Notes: generated by a model not told the origin, from the letters alone. A DNA stretch of 64,000 bases from JAXLYE01 sp046351595 (GCA_046351595.1 JAXLYE010000006.1:434001-498000), one strand, 5' to 3'; shown: positions 48,545-58,200, counted from the first letter of the stretch. Numbers and translations: made by a program.

Positions 48545-49774
48545 ATGGCATCGATCACCGTCCGCCTCACCCCGCGCCTCGCCGAGGTCGACTCCGCGCG
48601 CTGGAACGCGCTGCTCGGACCCGAGGACAACCCGTTCGTCGACTGGCGGTTCCTGTGCGCGCTCGAGGAGGCGGGCTGCGTCAGCGCCGACGCGGGCTGG
48701 GTGCCGCTGCACCTGTGCGCCTACCGCGGCCGGGACCTTGTCGCCGCGGCGCCGGCCTACATCAAGGGCGACAGTGAGGGCGACTTCGGCCGCGACTGGG
48801 ACCTGGCCGCCGCCGCCGAGCGCGCCGGGCTGCCGTACTACCCGAAGCTGGTGATCGGCGTGCCGTTCACGCCGGTGACCGGGCGCCGCCTGCTCATCCG
48901 GCCCGGCGAGGACGAGGCCGCGGCCAGCGAGGCGATCGTCGGCGCGGCGCTGCAGCTGATCGCAGGCAAGGCGGGCGAGCCGCTGGGCGGGCTGCACGTG
49001 CTGTTCCCGACGGCGGACGAGGCGACGCGGCTCGCCGAGCTGGGGCTCATCCGGCGGGTCGGGATCCAGTACCACTTCCGCAACCCGGGCTACCGCTCGA
49101 CCGACGAGTTCTACGCCCGCTTCACCTCGAAGCGGCGGCACGCGCTGCGCCGCGAGATGGCCGCGCCGGCGCGCCAGGGGATCACGCTGCGCACGGTGCG
49201 CGGCGACGAGATCGCAAAGGCGCCCGAGCGCTACGCGGATCTCGTGCACACGCTGCACCGCGCGACGGTGGACAAGCTCTTGTGGGGGCGGCGCTGGCTG
49301 AACCAGGCGTTCTACCGGCGGCTTTTGGCGACGATGCCGGCGCCGCTCGAGGTGGTGGTGGCCGAGCGCGAGGGCCGGGTCATCGCCGGCGCCTTCAATG
49401 TCAGGAAGCTCGACGGCGAGCCGCGCCTGTTCGGCCGCTACTGGGGCTGCCTGCCCGAGGCCGAGGGCACCGAGTTTTTGCACTTCAACGTCTGCTACTA
49501 TCACTCGATCGCCGAGTGCATCACCCACGGCGTCCGCGTCTTCGAGGGCGGCGCTGGCGGCGAGCACAAGATCGCGCGCGGCTTCGAGCCGGCCGAGACC
49601 TACAGCGCCCTGCGCTTTCGCCACGCCGGGCTCGATCAGGCGGTGCGCCGCCACGTCCTCGCCGAGGCCAGCCAGCGCGAGGCGGCGCTTGCGCGCTGGC
49701 GCGAGGAGTCGCCGCTGCTCAAGCCGTTTTCGCCGCGCGGCCAGGAGTTCGACAAGGACTCCGACAAGAGCTAG
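48545..49774 (+). CDS. FemAB/DUF482-like acyltransferase (GNAT fold)
   Basis: 409 residues. Matches the PF04339-type family: DNPFVDWRFLCALEEAGCV, GWVPLHLCAYRGRDLVAAAP, FTPVTGRRLLIRP, YHFRNPGYRSTDEFYARFTS-KRRHALRRE, FGRYWGCLPEAEGTEFLHFN-CYYHSIAECI and GAGGEHKIARGFEP. This is a double-GNAT fold related to FemX; the reaction is probably transfer of an acyl or aminoacyl group to an envelope component, but the substrate is unknown. Confidence 0.85.
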   Translation: MASITVRLTPRLAEVDSARWNALLGPEDNPFVDWRFLCALEEAGCVSADAGWVPLHLCAYRGRDLVAAAPAYIKGDSEGDFGRDWDLAAAAERAGLPYYPKLVIGVPFTPVTGRRLLIRPGEDEAAASEAIVGAALQLIAGKAGEPLGGLHVLFPTADEATRLAELGLIRRVGIQYHFRNPGYRSTDEFYARFTSKRRHALRREMAAPARQGITLRTVRGDEIAKAPERYADLVHTLHRATVDKLLWGRRWLNQAFYRRLLATMPAPLEVVVAEREGRVIAGAFNVRKLDGEPRLFGRYWGCLPEAEGTEFLHFNVCYYHSIAECITHGVRVFEGGAGGEHKIARGFEPAETYSALRFRHAGLDQAVRRHVLAEASQREAALARWREESPLLKPFSPRGQEFDKDSDKS

Positions 49775-49860
49775 CGGCGCTGCCGACGCCAATGGGCTTG
49801 CGTAGCGGAGTCAGCGAGAGGAAAATCGGCCATCGAGATGCTGTCGTCAAGGATGTACCC

Positions 49861-51444
49861 ATGCGCTTGATCTCCGTTGCCGGGCTGCTGGTCACAACCC
49901 TTGGGGCCCTTGGGGCCGGCCTGTTTGCCGGGGCGTGCCAGGTCCGTAACGCCCAGCGCTGCCAGCTGCCCGACTACCCGTGTGAGCGCGGCATCCAGTG
50001 CAAGCTCGACCCGAACTCGCAGGTCGGCACCTGCGTCGAGGAGTGCAACAAGGCCACGGCCGGCACGATGACGACCTGCCCCGACGACAAGCCGATCTGC
50101 GGCGACGACGGCACCTGCCGCACCTGCCAGGCCGACGGCGAGTGCCAGGGGCGCAACACCAGCCTGCCGCGCTGCGTCGCCCAGAAGTGCGTCGCGTGCA
50201 AGACGAACAGCGACTGCGGCGATCCGCTCAAGCCGGTCTGCGACGCGACCAGCAACACCTGCCGCGGCTGCACCCTGCACGGCGAGTGCGCCGACGGCAT
50301 CTGCGCCAAGGACGACACGCTCAAGGATCTGACCGACGCGGCGCCGATCCGGCAGGGCCAGTGCGTGCCGGCGGCGCGCCAGGTCGTCGTCGATCGCAAC
50401 TGCACCGGCACCTGCAGCCTGCAGAGCCAGCTGCAGGCGCTCGACACGACGCGGCCGTACCTGCACGTCACCGGCAACCACAACACCACGCTGCTGACCA
50501 TCAACAAGCCGACCAACTCGCTGTCGGTGGTCCACATCGTCACCGACAGCGCCGATCTGTCGCCGCTGCAGCTGACGACCGCGCCGAACACGGACATGTC
50601 CAACGGCGCCGGCGCCGCCATCCAGGTGAACGCCGGGGTCGACGTCGTGCTCGAGGGCCTGACCCTGTTCAACAGCAGGACCGGCCTGGTCTGCGCCGGC
50701 ACCATGGGCTCGCCGACGACGACCCGGGTGCGCGTGGTCCGCTCGCTGTTCGCCGGCAACGACACCGGCATCAACAGCCGCAGCTGCGATCTGCGCGTCG
50801 AGGACAGCTGGCTCGGCATCGGCCCGACGACCTACGGCGCCGTCGCCCTGAGCGGCAATACGCTGGCCATGGACCTTGACACGACGCGCTTCGAGATCGT
50901 CAACACCTCGTTCGTGCGCAACGCGCCGCGCATGGCGGGCGGCGCCTTCGCCGGCATCACCTTGCGCAACACCCTCGGGGCGGCCCAGCCCGGGCGCATC
51001 GTCAACGCCACGTTCATGCGCCACGACACGCCGAGCGCCAGCAAGGCCATGGCGATCGACTGCACCTACTCGGTCGCCGGCGCGCTGACCCTCATCAACT
51101 CGCTGTTCGTCAACGACGTCGCGCCGAGCGGCGGCAACACCTACGTGGCGCCCAACTGCAAGAGCGGCAACGTCCTTTACAACGGCTCGGACGACACGAC
51201 GCTGACCGGCACCGGCAGCTTCACCGATCTGGGCGGCAAGTACGCGGAGATCTTCGTCGGCACCGGGCTCGCGGGCGCCGCGTACAGCCCGCGCATCAAG
51301 CCGACCGCCGCGGCGCTCGTCCGGCGCGGCACCACCGCCCACAGCGACTCGCAGGGCGCGCTGACCCTGCCGACGGTCGACAGCGAGGGCCGCGCCCGCC
51401 CGACCAGCAACGTCGCCGTCGGTGCGTTCGAGCCGGCGCAGTAA
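49861..51444 (+). CDS. Cys-rich/parallel beta-helix surface lipoprotein
   Basis: 527 residues. Lipoprotein signal with lipobox in LGALGAGLFAGAC. About 20 Cys in the first 150 residues in tandem (C-x-x-D-x-x-C and C-x-x-C-x-x-D-G-E-C) units, e.g. CRTCQADGECQGR. The remaining part (about 170-520) reads like a right-handed beta-helix (GLTLFNSRTGLVC, RSLFAGNDTGINSRS, NATFMRHDTPSASKAM). Paralogue of the gene at 58197. AAGGA lies 8 bases before ATG 49861. A surface adhesin or polysaccharide-binding role is inferred. Confidence 0.75.
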   Translation: MRLISVAGLLVTTLGALGAGLFAGACQVRNAQRCQLPDYPCERGIQCKLDPNSQVGTCVEECNKATAGTMTTCPDDKPICGDDGTCRTCQADGECQGRNTSLPRCVAQKCVACKTNSDCGDPLKPVCDATSNTCRGCTLHGECADGICAKDDTLKDLTDAAPIRQGQCVPAARQVVVDRNCTGTCSLQSQLQALDTTRPYLHVTGNHNTTLLTINKPTNSLSVVHIVTDSADLSPLQLTTAPNTDMSNGAGAAIQVNAGVDVVLEGLTLFNSRTGLVCAGTMGSPTTTRVRVVRSLFAGNDTGINSRSCDLRVEDSWLGIGPTTYGAVALSGNTLAMDLDTTRFEIVNTSFVRNAPRMAGGAFAGITLRNTLGAAQPGRIVNATFMRHDTPSASKAMAIDCTYSVAGALTLINSLFVNDVAPSGGNTYVAPNCKSGNVLYNGSDDTTLTGTGSFTDLGGKYAEIFVGTGLAGAAYSPRIKPTAAALVRRGTTAHSDSQGALTLPTVDSEGRARPTSNVAVGAFEPAQ

Positions 51445-51557
51445 CGGTGTGATGAAGGTCGCTCCTGCCAGGCGAGCAGGCGACCGCCCCTTACGCGATC
51501 ATGGTGGTAGCGCGACGGGTCTGAGAGGGTTTATAAGAGCCGCTGGAGGAGGAAGTC

Positions 51558-51791
51558 ATGTTGGGTCTCGGCCCGATGGAGCTGTTTCTGATTCTCATCA
51601 TCGTCCTGGTCATCTTCGGCGCGGGCAAGCTGCCGCAGATCGGGGACGCGCTCGGCAAGAGCATCCGCAACTTCAAGCGCTCCTCCGACGGCGCAAACGA
51701 GCTGGATGTCTCGCCGAAGTCCGGTCAGCAGATCAAAGAGATCGAGAGCGACGGTCAGGCCCAGACCCGGTCGCAGCGGGACAAGGCCTAG
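51558..51791 (+). CDS. tatA: twin-arginine translocase subunit TatA/E
   Basis: 77 residues. One membrane segment (MELFLILIIVLVIFGAGKLP) followed directly by the amphipathic helix QIGDALGKSIRNFKRSSD and a charged tail: the TatA signature. Forms the channel for folded proteins with Tat signals. Good GGAGGAGG at 51545. Followed after 3 bases by phaR; no tatB or tatC here. Confidence 0.93.
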   Translation: MLGLGPMELFLILIIVLVIFGAGKLPQIGDALGKSIRNFKRSSDGANELDVSPKSGQQIKEIESDGQAQTRSQRDKA

Positions 51792-51794
51792 CTC

Positions 51795-52484
51795 ATGTTG
51801 CCGCCGCGGGTCATCAAGCGCTACGCCAACCGCAAGCTCTACGACACCCAGAGCAGCCAGTACGTCACCCTCGACCAGATCGCCCAGATGATCCGCGCGG
51901 GCGAGGAGGTCAAGGTGCTGGACAACAGCTCCAAGGAGGATCTGACGTCGGTGACGCTGGCGCAGATCATCTTTGAAGAGGAGAAGAAGCAGAAGAGCTT
52001 CATCCCTCTGGGCGCGATGCGGCACCTCATCCAGTCGGGCGGCGCGTCGCTGCAGGAGCTGGCGCAGCAGGCGCAGGCGCGGGTGCTCAGCGTCTTCCGC
52101 AAGGGCGAGGGCGAGGGGCGCGGCGACGGCATGGGCCCGGTGCTCGGGAGCGAGGAGCCCGAGCCGCTGGCCGCGCGCGAGGGGCGCGACAGCACGCCTG
52201 CCCGCGAGCTCGGTCGCGACAAGGACGAGCCCGGCGGTCACCTGGTCCGCGAGTTCCTGGAGCGTTCGCAGCACGCCGTCGAGGAGTGGCAGCGCCGCGC
52301 CGACGATCGGGTGCGCCAGATCCTCGAGAGCCTGTCGCCCTTCGCGGCCATCGAGAAGGAGGTGGCGCGGCTGCAGCAGCGGGTCGAGCAGCTCGAGGCG
52401 CGGCTGAACGGCGGCGCGAGCAGCACGGCGAGCGATACGGCCCAGCCCGTCGAATCGATGGGCTCGCCGGACACCTCGGGCTAG
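51795..52484 (+). CDS. phaR: PhaR-like polyhydroxyalkanoate synthesis regulator
   Basis: 229 residues. N-terminal PHA accumulation regulator DNA-binding domain (VIKRYANRKLYDTQSSQYVT, IAQMIRAGEEVKVLDNSS-KEDLT), a second conserved helix (SFIPLGAMRHLIQ), then a Glu/Arg-rich region and a C-terminal coiled coil (ERSQHAVEEWQRRADDRVRQ, EVARLQQRVEQLEARL). Represses PHA granule genes in known bacteria. No PHA synthase is in the window. Close to tatA (3 bases), so they are cotranscribed. Confidence 0.85.
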   Translation: MLPPRVIKRYANRKLYDTQSSQYVTLDQIAQMIRAGEEVKVLDNSSKEDLTSVTLAQIIFEEEKKQKSFIPLGAMRHLIQSGGASLQELAQQAQARVLSVFRKGEGEGRGDGMGPVLGSEEPEPLAAREGRDSTPARELGRDKDEPGGHLVREFLERSQHAVEEWQRRADDRVRQILESLSPFAAIEKEVARLQQRVEQLEARLNGGASSTASDTAQPVESMGSPDTSG

Positions 52485-52601
52485 GAGCGGTCGCTCCTGC
52501 ACTCTGAGCGGGGCCAGCGCTGGCTCCGCTTGTTTTTCTGTACGCAGCGCATTGCGCGGGCCGGCCCGTCGCGCTAGGAAGGCTCTCTTCGCGAGGGAGA
52601 G

Positions 52602-54413
52602 ATGCCCAAGACACTGCGCGTTCCCGTCCCGTCGGCCCGCTCGCGGCGCCGGCCCCCTGCCCTGCTCTCGACGCTGCTCGGCACCTGGCTGCTTGTGGGG
52701 CTCCAGCCCGGACAGCCTGCCGCGGCGCCGAGTTCCCCTCCGGCCGCGACGCCTGTGACGCCCCAAGCCGCGGCTACCGGCGACGAGGCGCGGGTGCAGC
52801 AGCAGCTCGACGTGCTGCTCGGCGAGTACCTGCGCTTCCACCCGACGCACGCAACGGCGCTCGGGCTGCACGAGCGCGACGGCGAGCTTGAGGACTTCTC
52901 GCCCGCGGGCCGCGCCGCCGAGGAGGCGTGGCTACGGCGCTGGCAGGCGCAGCTCGCCGGCACGGATCTGAAGCGCCTGTCCGTCGACGGGCGGCTCGAC
53001 GTGCAGCTGGTGCAGCACTGGCTGGGCAAGCGCCTGTTCGAGCTCGTGACGATGCAGACGTTCCGGCGCGTGCCCAGCGTCTACGTGCGCCACGCCTCGT
53101 ACAGCGTCAACGCCCTCCTCAAGCGCGAGTACGGCACGCCCGAGGGCCGGCTGCGCTCGCTGCTGCAGCGGCTCGCGCGCATCCCCGGCCACCTCGCCCT
53201 GGCGCCGCAGCTGCTCGATCGCATGTCGAAGATCTCGGTCGAGATCGCGCTGCGCGAGCTGCCGTCGACGGCGCGCTTCTTCGAGGTCGACGTGCCGTTG
53301 GCGTTCCCGGCGGTGAAGGACCCGGCGCTCCTCGGCCCGCTCAAGGAGCGCTCGCTCGCGGTCGCGGCCGCCATCCGGCGCTACACCGAGTGGCTGCAGA
53401 CCGAGGGCCGGGCCAAGGCCAAGGCCGAGTTCGCGCTGGGCCCGGAGCTGTTCAAGCAGAAGCTGTGGGCCGACGAGATGATCGACACGCCGCTCGACGA
53501 GCTCTTGCAGCGCAGCGAGGCCGAGCTGCGCCGCCTGCAGAACGAGTTCCGGGCGACCGCGGCGCGCATCGACAAGAAGCGCTCGCCCGAAGAGGTGCAC
53601 CTCGACGTGCTCAAGGATCACCCGCCCGCCTCCGAGGTCATCCGCGAGACCGCGGCGCGGCTCGGGCGCATCCGCGGCTTCCTCGTCGACCGCGGCATCG
53701 TCACCATCCCGTCGCCGGTGCTGCCGCAGATCAAGGAGACGCCGCCGTTCATGCGCGCGACGACGCTGGCGTCGATGGACACGCCGGGCCCGTTCGAGCA
53801 GGCGACCGAGGCGTACTACTACGTCACGCTGCCCGAGCCGAGCTTTTCCGCGGCCGAGGCCGAGGACTTCCTGCGCGGCGCCTACAGCCGGCCGCTCATC
53901 GACGTGGTGACCATCCACGAGGCGTACCCCGGCCACTACACGCAGTTCCTGTTCGGGCCGCGGCTGACCAAGGCGCGCAAGTTCTTCGGCGTCGCCTCGA
54001 ACTCCGAGGGCTGGGCGCACTACACCGAGCAGATGGTGCTCGACGAGGGCTACGGCGCCGGCGACGCCAAGCTGCGGCTGTCGCAGCTGCAGGACGCGCT
54101 GTTGCGGGCGGCACGCTACGTGGCGGCGCTGCGCATGCACACGCGCGGCATGAGCTACGAGCAGGCCGTCGACCTGTTCCACAAGGACGGGTTCCAGACG
54201 CGCCAGGTGGCCGAGCTCGAGGCGCGGCGCGGCACGCAGGATCCGATGTTCATGGCGTACACCTACGGCAAGCTCGAGATCTACCGGCTGCGCGACGAGT
54301 ACAAGCGCAAGCTCGGGCCGCGCTTCACGCTGCGCGGCTTCCACGACAGCTTCCTCGGCTACGGCCACGCGCCGCTCAAGCTGGTGCGCGAGGCGATGCT
54401 GGCCACACCGTAG
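52602..54413 (+). CDS. DUF885 family secreted protein (probable metallohydrolase)
   Basis: 603 residues. Signal peptide (SRRRPPALLSTLLGTWLLVG). DUF885 helical fold with FHPTHATALGLHERDGELED near the N-terminus and the metal-site signature VVTIHEAYPGHYTQFLFG, then VASNSEGWAHYTEQMVLDEG, both near residues 430-485. Members are suspected peptidases of the M32/M2-like helical group; activity is not established for this protein. Start ATG 52602. Confidence 0.85.
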   Translation: MPKTLRVPVPSARSRRRPPALLSTLLGTWLLVGLQPGQPAAAPSSPPAATPVTPQAAATGDEARVQQQLDVLLGEYLRFHPTHATALGLHERDGELEDFSPAGRAAEEAWLRRWQAQLAGTDLKRLSVDGRLDVQLVQHWLGKRLFELVTMQTFRRVPSVYVRHASYSVNALLKREYGTPEGRLRSLLQRLARIPGHLALAPQLLDRMSKISVEIALRELPSTARFFEVDVPLAFPAVKDPALLGPLKERSLAVAAAIRRYTEWLQTEGRAKAKAEFALGPELFKQKLWADEMIDTPLDELLQRSEAELRRLQNEFRATAARIDKKRSPEEVHLDVLKDHPPASEVIRETAARLGRIRGFLVDRGIVTIPSPVLPQIKETPPFMRATTLASMDTPGPFEQATEAYYYVTLPEPSFSAAEAEDFLRGAYSRPLIDVVTIHEAYPGHYTQFLFGPRLTKARKFFGVASNSEGWAHYTEQMVLDEGYGAGDAKLRLSQLQDALLRAARYVAALRMHTRGMSYEQAVDLFHKDGFQTRQVAELEARRGTQDPMFMAYTYGKLEIYRLRDEYKRKLGPRFTLRGFHDSFLGYGHAPLKLVREAMLATP

Positions 54414-54428
54414 CCGCGGGCCCGCCGA

Positions 54429-55487
54429 TCAGCGGCCGCGCCGCGACGGCAGCTCGCCGGGCTCGCCGCGCCCGGTATGGACGATGCGGAAGTGCTGCCG
54501 CGCCAGCGCCTGGTTCAGGCCGGCCTCCAGCGACGAGAACGTGCGCACCTCGCCGAGGTCCGCGCCCAGGTGGACCAGCGCCTGCGCGACCTCGGCCTTG
54601 ATGCCCACCAGCATGCACTCGACACCGAGCAGCCGCGCCGCCTGCACGGTCTTGAGCAGCGAGTTGGCGACGTTCGAGTCGACGAACGGTACGCCGGTGA
54701 TGTCGATGATGATCTCGGAGGCGCGGTTCGCCACGATCGCATCGAGCACGTCGCTCATGAGCTGCGCCGCGCGAGTCGTGTCAAACTGGCCGACCAGCGG
54801 CAAGAGCAGGATGCCGTCCCACAGCCGCACCACCGGCGTCGACAGCTGCAGGATGGTCTGCTGCTTCTCGTGCAGCTGCCGCTCCAGCTGCGCGAGCTCG
54901 GCCTGCCGCTGCTCCATGTGCAGCCGCCGCAGCTCCAGGATCTCGCCGTCGATGGTGACGTCCGAGGCGTAGACCGCGAACTCGACGGTGTGACCGGTCT
55001 CGTCGGCGAGGTGCTCGTCGGCCCAGCAGTTGACGCCGAGCGCGTGGCGGAAGATGCCGATGATCTTGCCCTGCAGGAACGGGCAGCCCCAGCGCAGCGG
55101 CATCCCGGACTGCGCCCGCAGCTCCCAGGCGTTGCGCACCCGCACCGTGGCGCGCTTGTTCTCGGTGTCGAGCAGCGGCAGCTCGAACGCGCCCCAGCCC
55201 GCGACGCCGACCGCGCGGCCCCAGGCGAGGAAGCCGTCGTGGAAGGTCGGTCCGAGCTGGGTGACCATGAAGTTATAGTCCTCCTCGGTGCCCTTGCTCG
55301 ACTCCGAGGCGATGAGCAGGCGCGCCAGCTCGATGCCGACCTCCTCGACGAGCGGCGCCAGCATCCGGTACAGCGACGGGTTCAGCCAGAACGAGCCGGC
55401 CTGCAGCCCGTAGAAGCTGAAGCGCCCCTCGTCGAGATCGAACTCCAGCGGGACCTGGTTCAGCGTGGTCTTGAAGAGATTCCCCAT
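54429..55487 (-). CDS. RsbR-like STAS protein with V4R-type sensor
   Basis: 352 residues. N-terminal part (about 1-190) resembles V4R/heme-type sensor domains: GRFSFYGLQAGSFWLNPSLY, RMLAPLVEEVGIELARLLIA and CPFLQGKIIGIFRHALGVNC. A coiled coil follows (QRQAELAQLERQLHEKQQTI), then a STAS domain (about 235-335, PVVRLWDGILLLPLVGQFDT, IIIDITGVPFVDSNVANSLL). This is the layout of RsbR/MoxG stressosome proteins, in which STAS Ser/Thr residues (DSN.. ) are phosphorylated by RsbT. The partner RsbS/RsbT genes are not visible. Start ATG 55487. Confidence 0.75.
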   Translation of the reverse strand: MGNLFKTTLNQVPLEFDLDEGRFSFYGLQAGSFWLNPSLYRMLAPLVEEVGIELARLLIASESSKGTEEDYNFMVTQLGPTFHDGFLAWGRAVGVAGWGAFELPLLDTENKRATVRVRNAWELRAQSGMPLRWGCPFLQGKIIGIFRHALGVNCWADEHLADETGHTVEFAVYASDVTIDGEILELRRLHMEQRQAELAQLERQLHEKQQTILQLSTPVVRLWDGILLLPLVGQFDTTRAAQLMSDVLDAIVANRASEIIIDITGVPFVDSNVANSLLKTVQAARLLGVECMLVGIKAEVAQALVHLGADLGEVRTFSSLEAGLNQALARQHFRIVHTGRGEPGELPSRRGR

Positions 55488-55624
55488 AAGAGCCCCATTA
55501 TGAGGAACCGGCGACGCTTCTTTAAAGCGACAACACGCGGCCGACCGCGGACCGTGGCTACGGCGTGACAGGCGTCTCCCGATGAGCGGCGGCGCGCTGG
55601 TCCATCTTCGGGACCACGGCCCCG

Positions 55625-55660
55625 GACACGCCCGATACGCCCGATACGCCCGATACGCCC
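55625..55660. repeat. four-unit 9-bp tandem repeat GATACGCCC
   Basis: GACACGCCC then three exact GATACGCCC units (55634-55660). Noncoding, 8 bases before the end of the lipoprotein gene at 55668 (minus) and downstream of the STAS gene's promoter side. Confidence 0.7.
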
Positions 55661-55667
55661 TGGAGGC

Positions 55668-56300
55668 TCAGGGGTACTTCTTGCCGTTGAGGACCGCGTA
55701 GCCGCACGGGTCGTGCGTGAAGTGGATCACCGCGGCCGGCCCCTTCGCCGTCGACGCCGAGGCGTACGCCGCCGGGATGTACTCGCCCTCGACCTCGACG
55801 TAGTCCCCGGACGCGACCGGGACCTCCATCGGCAGTCCGTGCAGGTCCGTCGGCGTCTGCACGTTCATCGAGATCTCGACGTTGGTGGTGTCGATGGTGC
55901 CGGCCTCGAACAGCCAGGGCGTGCGGACGATGGTGCCGTGGATGTACTCGTGCGGGCCGTTGCGGCCGGTGCGGACGCCGCGGTACTCGTCGACGCGCAC
56001 CACCGCCTGGATGCCGGTCGCGTCGTTCTTGCTGGTCCAGCGGCTCAGGCAGTACGAGTCCATGTTGGGCATGGCCGGCGGGTTCGGGATGGCGACGAAC
56101 AGGTCCGGCGGCAGGCGCAGGTCGCCGCTGCGCGCCAGATCGCCGGCGCCGGGACCGGCCAGATCCTGCGCCGACACCGCCAGGTCCATCGGATCAGTCT
56201 GGGCGGGCCCACCAGGCAGCTCGCGACAGCCCGCCGCTCCGAGCACCGCGAGCGGGGCCACCGCTGCGACGAACCACATCCCCCTCGTATGGAACCGCAT
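55668..56300 (-). CDS. lipoprotein, hypothetical
   Basis: 210 residues. Lipobox LGAAGC in MRFHTRGMWFVAAVAPLAVL-GAAGC. A linker with DLA repeats (VSAQDLAGPGAGDLARSGDL) precedes a beta-rich domain with SYCLSRWTSKNDATGIQAVV, GPHEYIHGTIVRTPWLFEA and DPCGYAVLNGKKYP. No family recognised. GAGGAGG 6 bases before ATG 56300. Upstream is chrA, separated by 64 bases. Confidence 0.6.
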   Translation of the reverse strand: MRFHTRGMWFVAAVAPLAVLGAAGCRELPGGPAQTDPMDLAVSAQDLAGPGAGDLARSGDLRLPPDLFVAIPNPPAMPNMDSYCLSRWTSKNDATGIQAVVRVDEYRGVRTGRNGPHEYIHGTIVRTPWLFEAGTIDTTNVEISMNVQTPTDLHGLPMEVPVASGDYVEVEGEYIPAAYASASTAKGPAAVIHFTHDPCGYAVLNGKKYP

Positions 56301-56364
56301 CGCACGCCTCCTCGTCTGGTCGGTTGGGCCGGCGCGATCCTGCGAGCGCGGCTCGGGCTGCACC

Positions 56365-57591
56365 CTAGCACAGCAAGAGGCCCAGCAGCCCGCCGCCGAG
56401 GACCAGCCAGGTCGGGCTGATGCGCCCGCGCGCGACGATGCCGACCCCCAGCGCCGCCGCCGCGATGCCCAGCGCCGCCCGCGAACCGCGCGCCGCCCAC
56501 AGAAGCTGCAGCCCGACCGCGGTCATCACGCCCAGCGAGCTCGAGCTCAGCCCGTCGAGGAAGCCGCGCATGATCGGCGAGCGCCGCAGCCAGCCGAGGA
56601 TCCGCGACAAGAGCGCCACCAGCAGGAACGACGGCAGGAAGATCCCGGCCGTGGCCACCGCGGCGCCGGCCGGTCCGTGCAGCAGGTAGCCGACGAACGT
56701 CGCGGTCGTGAACACCGGGCCCGGCGTCACCTGCCCCGCCGCCACCGCGTTGAGCAGCTGGCCCGCGGTCAGCCAGCCGCGCTCGCGCACCAGACCGCCC
56801 TCGAGGAAGGCGACCAGGACGTAGCCGCTGCCGTAGATCACCGAGCCGACCTTGAGGAAGAACCAGAACAGGCCGCCCAGCGTCGGCGCCGCCGCCTTGG
56901 CCGCGAGCGTCGCCGCCAGCGACGGACCCGACCAGCCGCCGAGCACCACCAGGCCGGCCACCGCGCCCCGTGCCGCCCGCCGCTTGAGGGCGTGCGCCAG
57001 CGCGCCGAGCAGGCCGCCCAGAGCGACGACGAGCAGCTCGGGCACGCCGGCCAGGCCCGCCCCCGTCGCGGCGGCCGCCAGCGCCCACGGCCCGATACCG
57101 CGCAGCGCGCTGCGCCCCAGGCTCCACACCGCGAGGAAGACCGCCGCGACCACGGCCGCCTGCATGCCCGTGAGCAGCGGCTGCACCGACGGCAGCGCGC
57201 CGTAGCGCAGGTAGACCGCGGCGAGCGCGCAGGTGATCAGCGCCGCCGGCACGATGAAGCACGCCCCCGCGGCCAAAAGCCCCGGCCAGCCCGCCCGCAA
57301 GAAGCCCAGGTGGATCGCCATCTCCGTCGAGTTCGGGCCCGGGATCAGGTTGGTGGCGCCGAGCAGATCCAGAAACTCCTCGCGCGAGAGCCAGGCGCGG
57401 CGCTGCACCACCTCGCGCTCCATCGCCGCGATGTGCGCGGCCGGCCCGCCGATCGAGGTCAGCCCGAGCCGCAGGAACAGCGCCACGACCTCACGCAGTC
57501 GGCGGCGCGACTCCTCGTCGGAGACCGGGCCGGGCGGGGCGGCCTCCGGGGCAGGCGCCACCGGGGCGGGCGGCGACGGGCGGGTCGACAT
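56365..57591 (-). CDS. chrA: chromate transporter ChrA-like, two-domain
   Basis: 408 residues. CHR family: LFLRLGLTSIGGPAAHIAAM, FLDLLGATNLIPGPNSTEMA (the (G/N)xxPGPxxT loop of chromate transporters) repeated in the second half as GQVTPGPVFTTATFVGYLLH. About ten membrane helices. Efflux of chromate, or another oxyanion; specificity inferred. Two-domain long-chain form. No chrB nearby. No strong ribosome site at ATG 57591. Confidence 0.85.
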   Translation of the reverse strand: MSTRPSPPAPVAPAPEAAPPGPVSDEESRRRLREVVALFLRLGLTSIGGPAAHIAAMEREVVQRRAWLSREEFLDLLGATNLIPGPNSTEMAIHLGFLRAGWPGLLAAGACFIVPAALITCALAAVYLRYGALPSVQPLLTGMQAAVVAAVFLAVWSLGRSALRGIGPWALAAAATGAGLAGVPELLVVALGGLLGALAHALKRRAARGAVAGLVVLGGWSGPSLAATLAAKAAAPTLGGLFWFFLKVGSVIYGSGYVLVAFLEGGLVRERGWLTAGQLLNAVAAGQVTPGPVFTTATFVGYLLHGPAGAAVATAGIFLPSFLLVALLSRILGWLRRSPIMRGFLDGLSSSSLGVMTAVGLQLLWAARGSRAALGIAAAALGVGIVARGRISPTWLVLGGGLLGLLLC

Positions 57592-57669
57592 GCTCGAGGC
57601 ATCTCACGTATGCTGCCCGCGCTCAAGCGGCGTCTGTCCCGACGGTCCCGCTCGACGAAGGAGGCTGCG

Positions 57670-58200
57670 ATGCGGCTGCGCCCGAGGTCCCCAAGGTTCC
57701 CGAGGTCGCTACGACCAAAGCTCCGTTTCCTGCTCTGGCTGGGCCTGTGCGCGGCGCTGCTCGCAGGGCGACCGGCCGCGGCTCAGCGCGCGATCTTTTT
57801 GGTCCGCCACGCCGAGAAGGTCGATGAGAGCCGCGACCCCGAGCTGTCGCCGGCAGGCCAGGCGCGCGCCGCCCGCCTCGCCGCGCACCTGGAGCGGGCG
57901 GGGCTCTCCGCCGTCTACGTCACCGAGTACAAGCGCACGCAGAAGACGGCGGCGCCGCTCGCGAGCGCGCTGAAGCTCACGCCGCAGATCGTACCGGCGC
58001 AGGATCGCAAGGCGCTCTTGGCGAAGCTGCGCGAGCACCCCGACGCCGTCGCGCTGGTCGTCGGTCACAGCGACACGCTGCCGCTCCTGCTGCGCGAGCT
58101 CGGGGTGGCCGCGCCGCCGGCGATCACGGACTACGGCGATCTGCTCGTCCTGGTCCCGTCCCCCAGCGGCCCGCCGACGCTGCTGCGCCTGCGGTTCTAG
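57670..58200 (+). CDS. secreted histidine phosphatase (SixA/PGM-like)
   Basis: 176 residues. Signal peptide LRFLLWLGLCAALLAGRPAA, then catalytic QRAIFLVRHAEKVD (RHAE) and second His VVGHSDTLPLLL. Dephosphorylates small molecules or proteins; substrate not known. AAGGAGG (57658-57664) precedes ATG 57670. Its stop overlaps the stop of the convergent gene by four bases. Divergent from chrA. Confidence 0.85.
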   Translation: MRLRPRSPRFPRSLRPKLRFLLWLGLCAALLAGRPAAAQRAIFLVRHAEKVDESRDPELSPAGQARAARLAAHLERAGLSAVYVTEYKRTQKTAAPLASALKLTPQIVPAQDRKALLAKLREHPDAVALVVGHSDTLPLLLRELGVAAPPAITDYGDLLVLVPSPSGPPTLLRLRF

